Source: Mariannaea sp. PMI_226 (Eukaryota; Ascomycota; Sordariomycetes; Hypocreales; Nectriaceae). Taken from it: a stretch of DNA of 64,000 nucleotides. Location: NCBI GenBank assembly GCA_024336345.1, contig JANFOG010000004.1, forward strand, positions 3,720,001 to 3,784,000, read 5' to 3'. Position numbers and translations under genes: made by a program. Numbering within the stretch: position 1 is the first letter of the stretch; each line of letters opens with the position of its first letter. Positions 10,289-20,953 of the stretch are shown in pieces. The notes below the pieces were generated by a model. That model did no database searches, had not been told where the DNA came from, and saw only the letters and a list, made by a program, of their open reading frames with translations.

Positions 10289-10732
10289 TGTCACAAACTT
10301 GGTGTCGGGGGCGGTGTCAATAAAAGTTTTGGTTTTTCCGGATAAAGAGGACGGCGCAGGGCAATTTTCTTTTAAAATAGAGGCCATTGGAAGTAGTGTC
10401 GATATTATGAAGATCCATGTTTTTCATGCATGCACCGAATATAATTGCTTCAAGCAGAGTACTGCCGATGAAACATTGAGGCCACTAAACAATTCGCAAA
10501 TCAAGTCATCTCGCAAAGTGAGAGGATCACACAAGTAAAGAGAACATCTGAGACGTCGTGAAAAACTGTCGTCTCTTTCTAGGTTATATGAAGATGTCTA
10601 CAATGCAAAACAACGAAAAATCGAGAAAAACAAGAAAGCTGAAGCCAATGGTCTCCAAAAAATAAAATCCCCATGCTAGTTGAAAACGGTCTGTCATATC
10701 CAAATGCACCTTCGTGAACGTCAATAAGCCAC
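10289..10732. other. Intergenic, convergent 3' ends
   Basis: 444 bp between the NAF1 and aminopeptidase stop codons, AT-leaning. No supported gene; likely two 3' UTRs. Confidence 0.5.
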
Positions 10733-12119
10733 CTACAGCTCGCTCCACTCCTGGTTGGACTCCTCAGAGAACTCGTAGAAGCCAAGTTCGTAAACAAGAC
10801 CGAGCGTCATACGAGCATGCTCCAGCATGTGGTCAAATGAGAGGTACTTGATGTTATCGTCCGTAGTGTGGATATGGGGATCAGAGTTCTCGAAAGCAGA
10901 CTCGATAACAAACGCCGAGGGATAGCCGGCCTTGGAGGCAGAAGCGTGATCAGAGCAGGCATAACCACACTTAGTCTCGACCCAGGGAATGTTGCAGTAC
11001 TGTGACTGGTTAGTATTTGGTATGTTGCAAGACAGAAAGCCTACGAACCTGTTCGACGACGGTCTTGATGAAAGTAGTCAGACCGGGGTCAACAAAATCG
11101 GTGATCACGCCAACACTCTCAGGCTCGCCGCTGTCAAGAGTCTTCTGGACAAAGCCAGTCATGTCCTGCTGAAGCATTGCCTTGACGTCTCTGTCAGCGG
11201 CCTCATAGGACTGGAAGATGTCCTGAGAACCCAAAAGGCCTCCCTCTTCCGCACTTGATAGATGGTTAGCTTCAGTCATGTCATGGTGAAACATTGGTTC
11301 ACTCCTTACCTATACCAGTGGAACTCAATTGTGTTGGCTGCCTTGCCGTCGACAACGTCTTTGGAGTTTAGAAGAGCGCGGAACACCTCCATGGTTGTCA
11401 CGGTTCCGCTTCCATCATCATCAGCGCCAGGAGCAGCAAGAATAGAAGGTAGGAACAGGTTGATGGAGTCTTGGTGGGCGCCAATGATCACGGTCTGGTT
11501 GGACAGGCCGGGGATGGTGGCGATAACTGAGTGCTGTTGCCATTTATGGGGGAAGCTTTTTGCGGATACGGTATCTTGAGCACCGGCTTCCTTAATGATG
11601 CTGTCGACCTTTTCAAGGACCCAGTCGGACGATTGGCGGCCATACTCAGATTTGTAGTATCGGGTGTGAAAGCTGGTTAGCTTCTCAAGGTTCGCCTTCA
11701 TGTTCTTCTTATCAAGCTTCTCGGCCAGGGGAGCGACCTCCTCCTGCTTGACGCACTCCTTGGGGAAGGTAACGGAGGATCGGACCTTGGCTTTGGTGCC
11801 GAGGGTTCGGGCATCGGTGATGTCCATGAAGCGCTGGCCATTCTGTTGCGACAACGAATGTTAGATGAGTAATTCATTACTAGCAGCCGAAGAAGAGAAA
11901 ATAAAAAAAGAGAAAATATGTCAATATGACAGAACTTACACGGCGCAGCTCCCATTTCTCCTCCTCAGTGACCCATTGAGTCTTCCCAGGTGCGGTTTCG
12001 ATCAAGAAGGTCTCCTCGGTAGGGTGGATGATGACGTTATTGGCCTCAGCCGTCTCGATGAAGCGAGCGGAGATGGCGGGGACACAAGCAGCCAGAAGAG
12101 AAGCCTGTGAAAACTTCAT
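10733..12119 (-). CDS. LAP1: Secreted leucine aminopeptidase (M28E, LAP1-like)
   Basis: Four exons (11940-12119, 11310-11842, 11049-11253, 10733-10999) give 394 aa. The start at 12119 gives a signal peptide of about 18 residues ending in AISA. A propeptide follows, and the mature M28 peptidase begins near residue 80. The two-zinc ligand set is complete: GAHQDS (His), GADDDGSG (bridging Asp), HWYSAEEGG (catalytic Glu and ligand Glu, split by intron 2), QQDM (Asp) and HIHTTDD (His). The [18 protein letters not shown] segment is also typical. The family removes N-terminal Leu and other hydrophobic residues from peptides outside the cell, in acquisition of nitrogen. Length and motif order match fungal LAP1. 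The acceptor of intron 3 could be 6 nt earlier, adding two residues. Confidence 0.93.
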
Positions 12120-13387
12120 GTTGGGAAGAATACAGAAAATCACAGGAGAGGCTGAGGATTAGGTATATTTCGCAGGAGAACAAGGCACAGGGCAGGAGAG
12201 CGGAACAGTGATGTTGGTGTACAGTAGGTAAATGTTGTGACGGATGAAGGACGTCTGTAATGATGATCGGGGGAAGCTTATGCCTGCTGCGGCAAGGTAC
12301 CCATCCAATGATAAGATGCTTGCCTCTTCCGGTTTAGCGTTCTTGATTGGTCTTGTGACAGTCTGACGCATCAAGCCAGCCCAATTCAGGAGGTAAACCA
12401 GGGCAGCCAATCGGATTTAAGCTGGAGGCGGCCTAGAAACAGCGCCAGGTGCCTGACAGGCAGCCTGCAGTCGACAGACAGTATGACGTACTGTATGAAC
12501 GACTAATCATGGCCACCAACAGCACGGAAGTACAGATTGCTGTCAAAGACGTTTGCAAGAACAGGAAAAGTGGGGCACTTTTTTCACAGAACAAATTACG
12601 AAGTTACTATTAATCGGTGAACTGTCAAGAAGAACATCGTCAGTTACCTATTGAAAGTCAGGACTGCAGTCAATCACTTCCCCCTACTTTAACACTTGCA
12701 AGAAGAAACCATCGCAATGATGCAGGCAGGGGTACAAATGGAGTGGGGAAATGATTTGCAAGTCGTTCTAGCAGTGCCGTATTGGAAACTTGTATTCATC
12801 ATCCACACTGGACTCTTTGGCGAAATACCAATCATATTCCTGCATGAGCACCAAATTGAAGCAATTCAAGAATGCAATGACTTCCTCATTCACTGGTGTA
12901 GGAGCACAGACCTGATGAGGGTTTGTGCCTCGGGATGGTTGGTTTGTTGCGAGGATTCAGAACTAACGACCCATTGACAATCAATACAGAATACCGCCGT
13001 TGTTTGCCAGCTGGCCAGGTGCCCTATTCATCTCTTTTATCAAGAGAACACGGCATCTATTGTTACAGGCTATGTATTCTCAAAATTGGCCAATGAGAGC
13101 ACGGAAAACATGCATTCTTTCCTGTTCGCCAATGGCTTTGTCTACTTCCAAACAAAACTCGTAAAGTATGTGACCAACCAGCTTCGGAGCGTCAACACCA
13201 TGAGCAATGTTGCAAACGCCTAAGAAAAACGTAGAATATATGTAATTTTTCCGACCTTAACTTAAACCTTACACTTTCATTCATTCAGATTTCAATCTCA
13301 CATCACAAGAAAGAAACTATCTGTCCCTCACAAACATCAACCGTTCCAGCTACCTCTTTTTACATCTTCTAATACAACATCTTCACA
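12120..13387. other. Intergenic, about 1.3 kb
   Basis: Divergent upstream region between the aminopeptidase and the 704-aa orphan. It contains only short chance frames (for example 93 codons at 12696). I see no RNA gene or named motif. The last 120 bp before 13388 are pyrimidine/A-rich, as in fungal leaders. Confidence 0.45.
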
Positions 13388-15502
13388 ATGCCTCAACGAA
13401 ATCGTAGCGAGAAGAATCAGCCTCCCCAATCGATTCGGATAACCAGATCACGGTCGCGTCTTCCTAATGCTCCCAAATTACTGACCGGACTCGACGATCG
13501 GGGACGGCCTATCGACCCATTAGTTCCAGAGCCGGACAATACCACACACAACCCCACCGCTAATCAGTCACCAAACGCATGGCAAGACCAAGAGAAGCAA
13601 GTAGTTGAGCAGAGCGAGTCCGCACATCAGAAATCAAGTGGTGGCCACATTATCAGTGCTTCTAGCATCAGCACGATGACGCCTCCTCCTTCCGATTTGC
13701 TCTCTGTCTCACCCTCACCCAATATCTCTCCATCTTTCAATGCCAACCCAAAATCCTCCAGTTCCGGCATTGGGAGCATACTAACCCCAACACATTCTGA
13801 TAGACACTCTGGATCCCCTACATCCAACATATGGCCTTCTTTCGGCTTCGGCAGGACAAATTCAAATGCACATATCATACAGACCGGAATAAATGACAGT
13901 CAGAACAACATTGATGTTGCTGAACTTAGAGCTGACTACAACCTCGCCTTTAAAAATTATCTGACTGCCAATGGTGTACTAGAGCCGAACAATAACAATG
14001 AGCCACACGGTCGTCGCAACGAGGTGTCCGAGCATATTGCAGTTCCAGATGAGAGAATCGACCGCCTGAGCCCTGGGTTTCCCATCTTTGAGAGTCTCTC
14101 TTCTATACGCAACGAAGATATCACGTCTGACAACATCGAGATTCCTCTTACAATTGCTTCTTCGAGAGTTCCACTCAGCGAAGTCAATCAAAACAGTCTC
14201 AATTCACGCGGTTCCGAGCTTCAATTGCTCACAGAATGGGATCATGGTATACCGCAAGGACCGCAACAGCTGAGCGAGCAGGAAAATCTTAGTCCCAGGC
14301 TTGATGAGTTTATACCAGTTTTGGTTCCCGATGGTCCCACCACTCAGCCAGTTCAGCAAACCATTCAATTCGAACAGATGTCACAGACAGGCGATGAGGA
14401 TGGTGATGACGAACCCAGCGATTTGAGTAGACCAGCCCCCGGTGAGGATCTTTTCGCTCCGCGTCTGATACCTAGTGCGAGCGGCCTCCCGCCTGACTGG
14501 AGGCCAGGAAGACCAATCGCTAGCGCCAGTGGTCGTCATATTGACAATAGCACCGAGAGTGGAAGCGCAAGTGAGGTTGGAAGTGAGGGTGGAAATGAAA
14601 CCAGCAGCGACGATGAATCAATTGGACCCGTCACTGTAGAAAACCTCGTCGCTCCGTGCCTTATCACAAGTGCGAGCGGACTTCCCCAAAATGTAATGCC
14701 AGGGTACCCCGATGGTGTTGGTACTGTCACGGCATCGAATTCAGATGACGTTATTTGGAGAGAAGTTTCACAGCAAAGCATAGAAATTCAAAGTGATAGT
14801 TTCAGTTCAGATAGGCCTAACGCCCTGCCTTCGAATGGGTTGCTTGATGCCCCCTCTCTCAATGAGAGCGACGCCAGCCGAAGGTCTCCGAGCACCCAAA
14901 CAGAAGATCTAATTCGTGACGAGACACGCAAGAGGAGTAGGTCAAATAGTGATGAAGAAGCAGATTCTCCACCGCAAGCCAAGCGACAGGCTTTCGGTAC
15001 AGGCCAGATCGTCAATGACGAACGCCAATACTTTCCTGAGCAGCAGTGCATGACTTCGGCTGAGGCGTCTTGGCTAGCCTCAGGTGACATAAACCTCACT
15101 CAAACTGCCAAACATTATGCCAGAGTAGAACAGCCTCTTGATAACACCAGAGGTATTGCTGGTGAGGTTCCAGGGCAGTATGGATCTGGCATTCGACCAC
15201 GCATGAACTATGATTGGTGGGAGCAATTCCATGTCTGTGGTGTTTTGTGCACCCAGGTCCACGGATGTGCTCATGGCGTGTGTCATGAATGCCATGAGAA
15301 ATGGCACAGAGATTGGCTCGAATACTTCAATGACGAGGACGAACTGGACATGTTTTTTTACGAGACAGACGACTTCGTGGAGATGCTGCGCGAGCGGCAA
15401 TCGCACGAGCGACAGTCATTGGAGATCCCCATGGGAAGGAGCCTAAGGACTCATCCTGCGAGGGTAGCCAGGGAGCGGCTTCAGAAACATAGGGTGGAAT
15501 AG
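13388..15502 (+). CDS. Orphan 704-aa acidic Ser-rich protein with Cys/His C-terminus
   Basis: A single exon starting at a good ATG after a CACA context. I do not recognise a family. Residues 1-600 are low-complexity, rich in Ser, Pro, Asn, Glu and Asp, and probably disordered. A segment of about 20 residues is present twice: near residue 354 (LFAPRLIPSASGLPPDW) and near 418 (LVAPCLITSASGLPQNV). The underlying DNA is also similar, so it is a recent-looking duplication with a period of about 190 bp. A basic cluster (KRSRS and QAKRQ) near 518-540 could be a nuclear signal. Residues about 608-650 form the only dense domain: C-x3-C-x5-C-x4-C-x2-C-H-x3-H followed by an acidic/aromatic helix, plausibly metal-binding. 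The tail is Arg-rich. Nuclear function is a guess. Confidence 0.75.
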   Translation: MPQRNRSEKNQPPQSIRITRSRSRLPNAPKLLTGLDDRGRPIDPLVPEPDNTTHNPTANQSPNAWQDQEKQVVEQSESAHQKSSGGHIISASSISTMTPPPSDLLSVSPSPNISPSFNANPKSSSSGIGSILTPTHSDRHSGSPTSNIWPSFGFGRTNSNAHIIQTGINDSQNNIDVAELRADYNLAFKNYLTANGVLEPNNNNEPHGRRNEVSEHIAVPDERIDRLSPGFPIFESLSSIRNEDITSDNIEIPLTIASSRVPLSEVNQNSLNSRGSELQLLTEWDHGIPQGPQQLSEQENLSPRLDEFIPVLVPDGPTTQPVQQTIQFEQMSQTGDEDGDDEPSDLSRPAPGEDLFAPRLIPSASGLPPDWRPGRPIASASGRHIDNSTESGSASEVGSEGGNETSSDDESIGPVTVENLVAPCLITSASGLPQNVMPGYPDGVGTVTASNSDDVIWREVSQQSIEIQSDSFSSDRPNALPSNGLLDAPSLNESDASRRSPSTQTEDLIRDETRKRSRSNSDEEADSPPQAKRQAFGTGQIVNDERQYFPEQQCMTSAEASWLASGDINLTQTAKHYARVEQPLDNTRGIAGEVPGQYGSGIRPRMNYDWWEQFHVCGVLCTQVHGCAHGVCHECHEKWHRDWLEYFNDEDELDMFFYETDDFVEMLRERQSHERQSLEIPMGRSLRTHPARVARERLQKHRVE

Positions 15503-15718
15503 TTGTGGAAGGTTTGTTTCGAGAAGGGCGCTTCAGAGGATCACTCAAACAAAATCAGACTTGCGTACATTTCGCTTCAAATAGATGTACAAGATTTGAC
15601 TTACTTCAAACTTTTCAAACCATCAATACTCCTTACTCCATTAATCCGTGTAGTTCCAAAGCTTTGCCAGGGTTTCCCAGTCGTATTGCAGACACCCCTG
15701 TGCCATTCAATCAACGTC

Positions 15719-16543
15719 TCACAAGCCCATTTCATCATCACTCTCCCCGTCATCCGCACCGTCTCCAAGTCTTGCCTCGTCTTCCCGACGCTTAGCTTCG
15801 ATGCTTGCGCCGACTTTCCGAACACCGTCCACAACTCCTGTGACAAACCCCCTGCTCTCAGCGAGTTCCATAGCACCCACGCCCCGTAAGCTCATGACGC
15901 CGTCAACTCCATTCTCCAGTTCAGCCGTACTCGCCCGCATTTTGGCAGCTCTCACTTCCTGCAGGTCTCGAAGAAGTGACCGAATTTCTGCCGAGGCAGG
16001 TATATCGTCTGCTGCATGAGCAAGAAGCATCTCTGCGAGCTCGAACCAGTGGTATGGCAAAGCGCCCGAAGGTGCGTCAGCCGTACAGGAGGGTAAGAAG
16101 GGTGGTGATAGCACGACTTCGTCGTCCATAAAAGAGTTTAGTCTTCGAGCGTTTCCCCGACCATCGGCTCGAGCAGGAGGTGGTGGCGGCGGTGCCCAGC
16201 CTTGGGGGTCGACCTTGGTCTCGTGGTGGATGATGTCGCGTAGAGAGTCGGGATGGAGCCACGGCGGCGAGATAATACTGGCTCTTCGCTGTTTCTTAAG
16301 GAGGAGCGCAAGCCATAAGGGTAGATTGTTTCGGTGCGGCGGGCGGAGCATCGGCGTTGAGCCCTACAAAGTGGCCTGTCAGAAGACTGAAGCTGATGGT
16401 GGTGACAAGGCGCGCTGGGACGCGCTCACCGAAAGAAGATCAATGCTGTCGAGTCGTTGACGGGGAACAACCGTGACAAGTTCCATTTCGCATAGGAATG
16501 CGACCTCGGAAGGAACTAGCCCCGAGGGCAGAGGCAATGCCAT
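15719..16543 (-). CDS. PSF2: GINS complex subunit PSF2
   Basis: Two exons (16430-16543 and 15719-16363) join in phase 0 to give 252 aa. The N-terminus carries the family signature [20 protein letters not shown]. After the splice, [20 protein letters not shown] follows, then [13 protein letters not shown], and further on [20 protein letters not shown] and [14 protein letters not shown]. These are the conserved A and B domains of PSF2. GINS joins Cdc45 and Mcm2-7 to form the replicative helicase in the nucleus. The protein is longer than metazoan PSF2 (about 185 aa) because of an acidic C-terminal tail and a Pro-rich insert, as is common in filamentous fungi. Confidence 0.92.
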
Positions 16544-17290
16544 TGTGTTTTTGGTCTGAAGAAGCTTGTGGTTGAATGTGGAGGATTTTGCCAATGCAGT
16601 ATTTTAGTTGAATGGTGCGCCCCTCCTCACGACCGGTACATATTTCAACTGCGTACATGAACATGGCGGCTTATAACCACCCGCCCCCAGTGAGCCCAAT
16701 TCGGGTGCCCCAAGCAGGGAATTCAAGGAATGTGTTCATGGACTCTTTCATTATTTTTGTGTTTTCAATATACAGCCTATTGTCTGTAATGTATGATATT
16801 TTGCGAGTTACTCGGTAGTAGAGGATGAAGGCACTTTAACTTGTCCAGGTTAGGAGAGACAATTCTAGGTATAGAAGGCTCCGAACAAGCATTGAGATCA
16901 ACATGTAGGTCAATCTATCGATTTAACATGACTCGACATTGCAGGGATCCAGTTATGTTTTATTTATTGCGTTTGGTCCTTTACGATTTATTCTTTGATC
17001 GCTGCTGAGGAACACTGCTCCGTGCCTTTCGCAACCCAGCTTCACCAACTCTAGGATTGATCAAAGGCGGGGGCGGGGCAGCGCCACCATCATAGCTGAG
17101 AATCTTTCCAACTAAATGCCAAGATAAATAGACTGGGGCACCTCGTGGGTAAGCAATTGTAAGGTACCTCAAGCTTCTATCAGTTTGGCCCTGCGTACTT
17201 AGTACGGTTGACAACTTGCCTTGTACTTCTAACATCGCTTCCCCTTGTCTCAGCTCAGCTCAGCACAGCACAGCTCAACAACAACTCATT
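16544..17290. promoter_or_regulatory. Divergent promoter, PSF2 / LYC1
   Basis: 747 bp. At about 17249-17280, just before the LYC1 start, are short tandem CAGCT/CAGCA units, probably in the leader. No supported gene. Confidence 0.45.
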
Positions 17291-18436
17291 ATGGCCGCCC
17301 ACGACAACCTCCCCCCCATAACCTCACCCTCTTTGGTATTGGTGCATCCCACCGACTCCGAAAGACAACGCATCTGGAAAGCCACTCATCCTCACTGGGG
17401 CGCCGCCCTCACCGAGGAGGAATACCTTCAGCGTGAGGTGCATCTCCTCGATTCGCCTCTCTCGCGAAATGGAGGCTTGAAGAATTGGATGCTCACAGAC
17501 GGGAACCTAGCTCCTGATAATCGTCCAATCTTGTCGTCCTTTGAAAGCTACAAGAAGCGCGCTCTTGTGGCTACTACAGACGGCGCGGTTTCCGAAGTGA
17601 CTGCGTATGGTGTTGCTAGTGTTTTCACCTTCAAGGAATGTAGAGGACGAGGCTACGCCCGCAAAATGAAGAGCCTCTTCGCGGAGGAGCTGAAGTCCAT
17701 GCAAAAGAAGAAGGACGGTGATGCCGCTTTCTCTGTTCTCTGGTCAGATATTGGCAAGGACTTCTACAGTGCCATTGGCTGGAAGATATTTCCTAGCGAA
17801 TACCTGGAACTACCTATAGCCACAAACACCGCTACCACGCCCACCAGCAACGTGAAGCTCATTAGTTTCGAAGATTTGCCCTCCCTCGCTGCAAGAGACG
17901 AGGAGTTGCTCCGCAAAAAGATGTCCATGCCGTCTTCTAAAACCCGTGCCGCCGTCTTGCCGGACCTCGACACTTTGCAATGGCACTTGTACCGAGAAGA
18001 ATTTGTTTGCAAACACATCTTCTCCCGAACACCGACCATTCAAGGCGCTGTCTACACTCCCGCTGGCCAACCCGATTCCCGCATCTGGGCTGTATGGGCC
18101 CGTGCTTTCTACGGTGGCAAGGCCAAGCCAGAGAGGAATACCCTTTACTTTCTGCGGCTTGTCATCGAAGATGAGACTATTTCAGATGATGAGCTGGCAA
18201 AGGGTCTCAAGGCAATCGTGAGTATTGCACAGAAGGAGGCCCCTGAATGGCTATGCGCGAGGGCCGAGATTTGGAACCCAGGCGAGCGAGTGAGGAAGGC
18301 TGTCGAGGGGGTGCAAGAACTAGGCGCTAAATACAAAGTGAGAGAAAAGGACAACCTCGCCAGCCTACAGTGGTTCGGACACGGCCATATCGACGATGTT
18401 GAATGGGTCGCCAGCGAAAAATATGCTTGGTGTTAG
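17291..18436 (+). CDS. LYC1: LYC1-like lysine N-acetyltransferase
   Basis: A single exon of 381 aa, close to yeast Lyc1. The N-terminal half shows a GNAT fold with the acetyl-CoA loop CRGRGYARKMKSLF near residue 118 (the R/Q-x-x-G-x-G/A element). The C-terminal half matches the LYC1-specific region (DLDTLQWHLYREEFVCKHIF, AVWARAFYGGKAKPERNTLY, LQWFGHGHIDDVEW). In yeasts this enzyme acetylates L-lysine on N6 at the start of lysine catabolism. Whether the filamentous-fungal homologue uses the same substrate is inference. The start at 17291 is the first ATG of the conserved region. An in-frame upstream ATG at 17216 is possible but precedes the CAGCT repeats. Confidence 0.85.
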   Translation: MAAHDNLPPITSPSLVLVHPTDSERQRIWKATHPHWGAALTEEEYLQREVHLLDSPLSRNGGLKNWMLTDGNLAPDNRPILSSFESYKKRALVATTDGAVSEVTAYGVASVFTFKECRGRGYARKMKSLFAEELKSMQKKKDGDAAFSVLWSDIGKDFYSAIGWKIFPSEYLELPIATNTATTPTSNVKLISFEDLPSLAARDEELLRKKMSMPSSKTRAAVLPDLDTLQWHLYREEFVCKHIFSRTPTIQGAVYTPAGQPDSRIWAVWARAFYGGKAKPERNTLYFLRLVIEDETISDDELAKGLKAIVSIAQKEAPEWLCARAEIWNPGERVRKAVEGVQELGAKYKVREKDNLASLQWFGHGHIDDVEWVASEKYAWC

Positions 18437-18678
18437 ACGTGTAAAATAGACTGGAATTCGAGAAGAAGAAACAAAGGGGTAAATATCCCATGGGCGCTTT
18501 CCATTCACATCCCGTCTTTGATCTAATGACTTTTTCTACTTCTCTGAAATTGCTCCATTGACCCCTTGGTCATTATCAAATCAGGCCGTAATTCCATCAC
18601 ACATGAGTATCATAAACATTCCAGGCCAACTCCTCTCGCTCCCCTACTATAAAAAAATGACCACACATCCTAGACCCC

Positions 18679-20404
18679 TTAGTAGCTGCGTCCAAACATG
18701 GTCCACTTATCGGCCTTGCGCTCGCACTCAGGGTTGAGGCACTTAGTTTCGCCGGCAACGATACCCTCAGGCTGCTCGAAAGGAACACACAAACTCTTCA
18801 TGCCCATGGTGGCAGCCTTCTGGCCATCAGGGACATCGGGCTGGTCATCAGTGCGAGTGGTAAGCTCCTTGATGCGGTCTTCGCACTTGGGCTCACCGCA
18901 GAAGGGGATAAGCACAACGTTCTTAGAGTCAAGAGCAGGGAGAACGTCATCCCAGTTGGTAATCTGAATGCGGTGCTCTCGGAAAGCAGTGTCGGCTTTG
19001 TTGAACATATCCTTCTGGATCGTCTCGAGAAGCTCGGGGATCTTGGAAGCGATATCTGACAGGGGGATGACACCCTTCTCACCAGTATCACGTCGGGCAA
19101 AGCTGACAACCTCCTTAGCCGCGTCCTTGGGTCCAAACTCAAGTCGGAGAGGGACACCCTTGAGCTCCCAGTCGTTGAACTTCCAGGCGGGAGTGTAACC
19201 CTCACGCCAATCAGCCTCGACGCGAACGCCAGCCTTCTTCAGGGTAGCTCGGATCTCATCGACCTGGTCTTCGTGCTTTGCGCGATCCTCGGGAGTAGTA
19301 TTCTTGTTGATACCAACAGGGACAATCACAGTCTGGACCTTAGCTACACGGGGAGGGAGGACAAGGCCCTTGTCATCACCGTGAATCATGACCATGACAC
19401 CGATAACACGGGTAGAAAGACCCCAGGAGTTCTGCCAGACATGGATGTGAGAGCCCTTGTTGGCGGGGTCCTCAACGGTAATGTCAAACATCTTGCTGAA
19501 GTTCTGGCCCAGGGCGTGGGAGGTAGCACCCTGAATGCCACGGCCGTTGGAAGGGATGTAGCCCTCTACAGTGGTGGTGTAGTAACCACCAGCGAATTTC
19601 TCATTCTCAGTCTTTCGGCCCTTGACAACGGGGACAGCGAGAAGCTGCTCGTAGATATCGGCGTAAAGGTCGAGGATCTCCAAAACCTCCTTGCCAGCAA
19701 GCTCCTCGGTCAAGTGAGCAGTATGGCCCTCTTGCCAGAGGAATTCTCGTGTTCGGAGGAAAGGGGTAGTTTGCTTGGCCTCCCAACGCACGACAGAGTT
19801 CCACTGGTTGAGACGGAAGGGAAGATCTCGATGGCTTCGAATCCACTTGCTGTAGTAGGGGTACATGACAGCCTCGGAGGTAGGGCGAACAGCGACAGGA
19901 ACTTCGAGGTCCTTATCACCACTGTTATGTATTAGAAAAAACAGTGCATGTGAAATTGAATGATAGGAGGACCTACGCCTTGGTGACCCAGGCAAGCTCA
20001 GGGGCAAAGCCTTCAACGTGGTCCTTTTCCTTCTCGAGAGACTTGGAAGAGAGGAACATGGGGAAGTTGCCCTCCTCGACGCCCATCTCCTCAATATGGG
20101 CCTGGAACCATTTGCGGATCTCGTTCCAGATGTGCATAGCCAAGGGGCGAAGGATGAAGAAACCAGAGATCTCAGTATAGTACTCGACCATCTCGGCCTT
20201 GAGAACAACCTCCTGGTACCATTGTGGGAAGTTCTCAGCCTTGGAAACGGTAATACCGATAATGTCGTCTGTCTTCTTTCCACCGACAACGGGAAGGGAA
20301 GCCTGCTTGGCGGCCTTTGCAGCCTTCTCAGCAGCCAAGCGGGCCTGCTTCTCGGCCTTCTTCAAGGCGCTCTTGGATACTTCAGCGGGGGCGCCGTCAG
20401 ACAT
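18679..20404 (-). CDS. Cytosolic prolyl-tRNA synthetase (eukaryote/archaeal type)
   Basis: Two exons (19977-20404 and 18679-19921) give 556 aa. A Lys/Ala-rich N-terminal helix precedes the class II core. Motif 1 lies around AEMVEYYTEISGFFILRP. Motif 2 is RTREFLWQEGHTAH. The ATP-site motif 3 region is GIQGATSHALGQNFSKMF. An anticodon-binding domain follows (VQTVIVPVGI). The C-terminal zinc-binding domain has paired cysteines (PFCGEPKCE and ETKCLNPECE), and the protein ends in Tyr, as typical of the eukaryote/archaeal ProRS class. It charges tRNA-Pro in the cytosol. It lacks the long N-terminal YbaK-like extension of the yeast enzyme. It is divergent from CCT1. Confidence 0.94.
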
Positions 20405-20953
20405 TGTCGCGAAACTAGAGGGTTATTCTCTTTTAAAAAGTTTCAAGAAGGGAGGCTAGAAAGGCAGCCCGATAACAAGTTCCAAATCGCAGATATGGAA
20501 AAGAAGAGGAAAAAAAATCGGGGGTCAAGCCGAAAAATATAGTGGTGGTGGTGGAGGGGAGAAGATGTGAGTCGACGGGGAGCCGGCAGTGACTCTATGC
20601 CCCGCAATCTTGAGCGTTGTGCTTGACGGGCAAGACGAAGGAGGGGCAGGCGCCGCCGCACCACCACCAGCCAGAATTTCAGGGCCAATTTTGACTGCTA
20701 GCCAATGGAGGGGCATTTTCCAGTGTGGCCTGTGCCTTCCCACCCAACCCACCACCGCAAACTGTCGGAAGGCCGCCCGGGGCCGGAACAACGCACCCCT
20801 CCGACAAAAAAGTCGAGGGGCACGTAAAGCACAGAGGAGCTTCACAGCTTCTAGAGCCAGGCAGAATTTCTAGACCCTTTCGCCATTCCGCTCCGCTCTT
20901 CCCAACGTTGACGCAGCAGCCATCCCCCGTCAACGCCCCGAACAGCTGCAGCC
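20405..20953. promoter_or_regulatory. Divergent promoter, prolyl-tRNA synthetase / CCT1
   Basis: 549 bp between divergent starts of two housekeeping genes, GC-rich in the middle. No gene seen. Confidence 0.45.

Noticed and set aside
12696..12977. 93-codon plus-strand frame in the aminopeptidase/orphan spacer
   Set aside because: No motif, no promoter or leader signal, no support beyond being open.
19273..19935. 220-codon frame on the plus strand
   Set aside because: It lies fully antisense to the conserved prolyl-tRNA synthetase exon and has no independent features; a mirror of codon bias.
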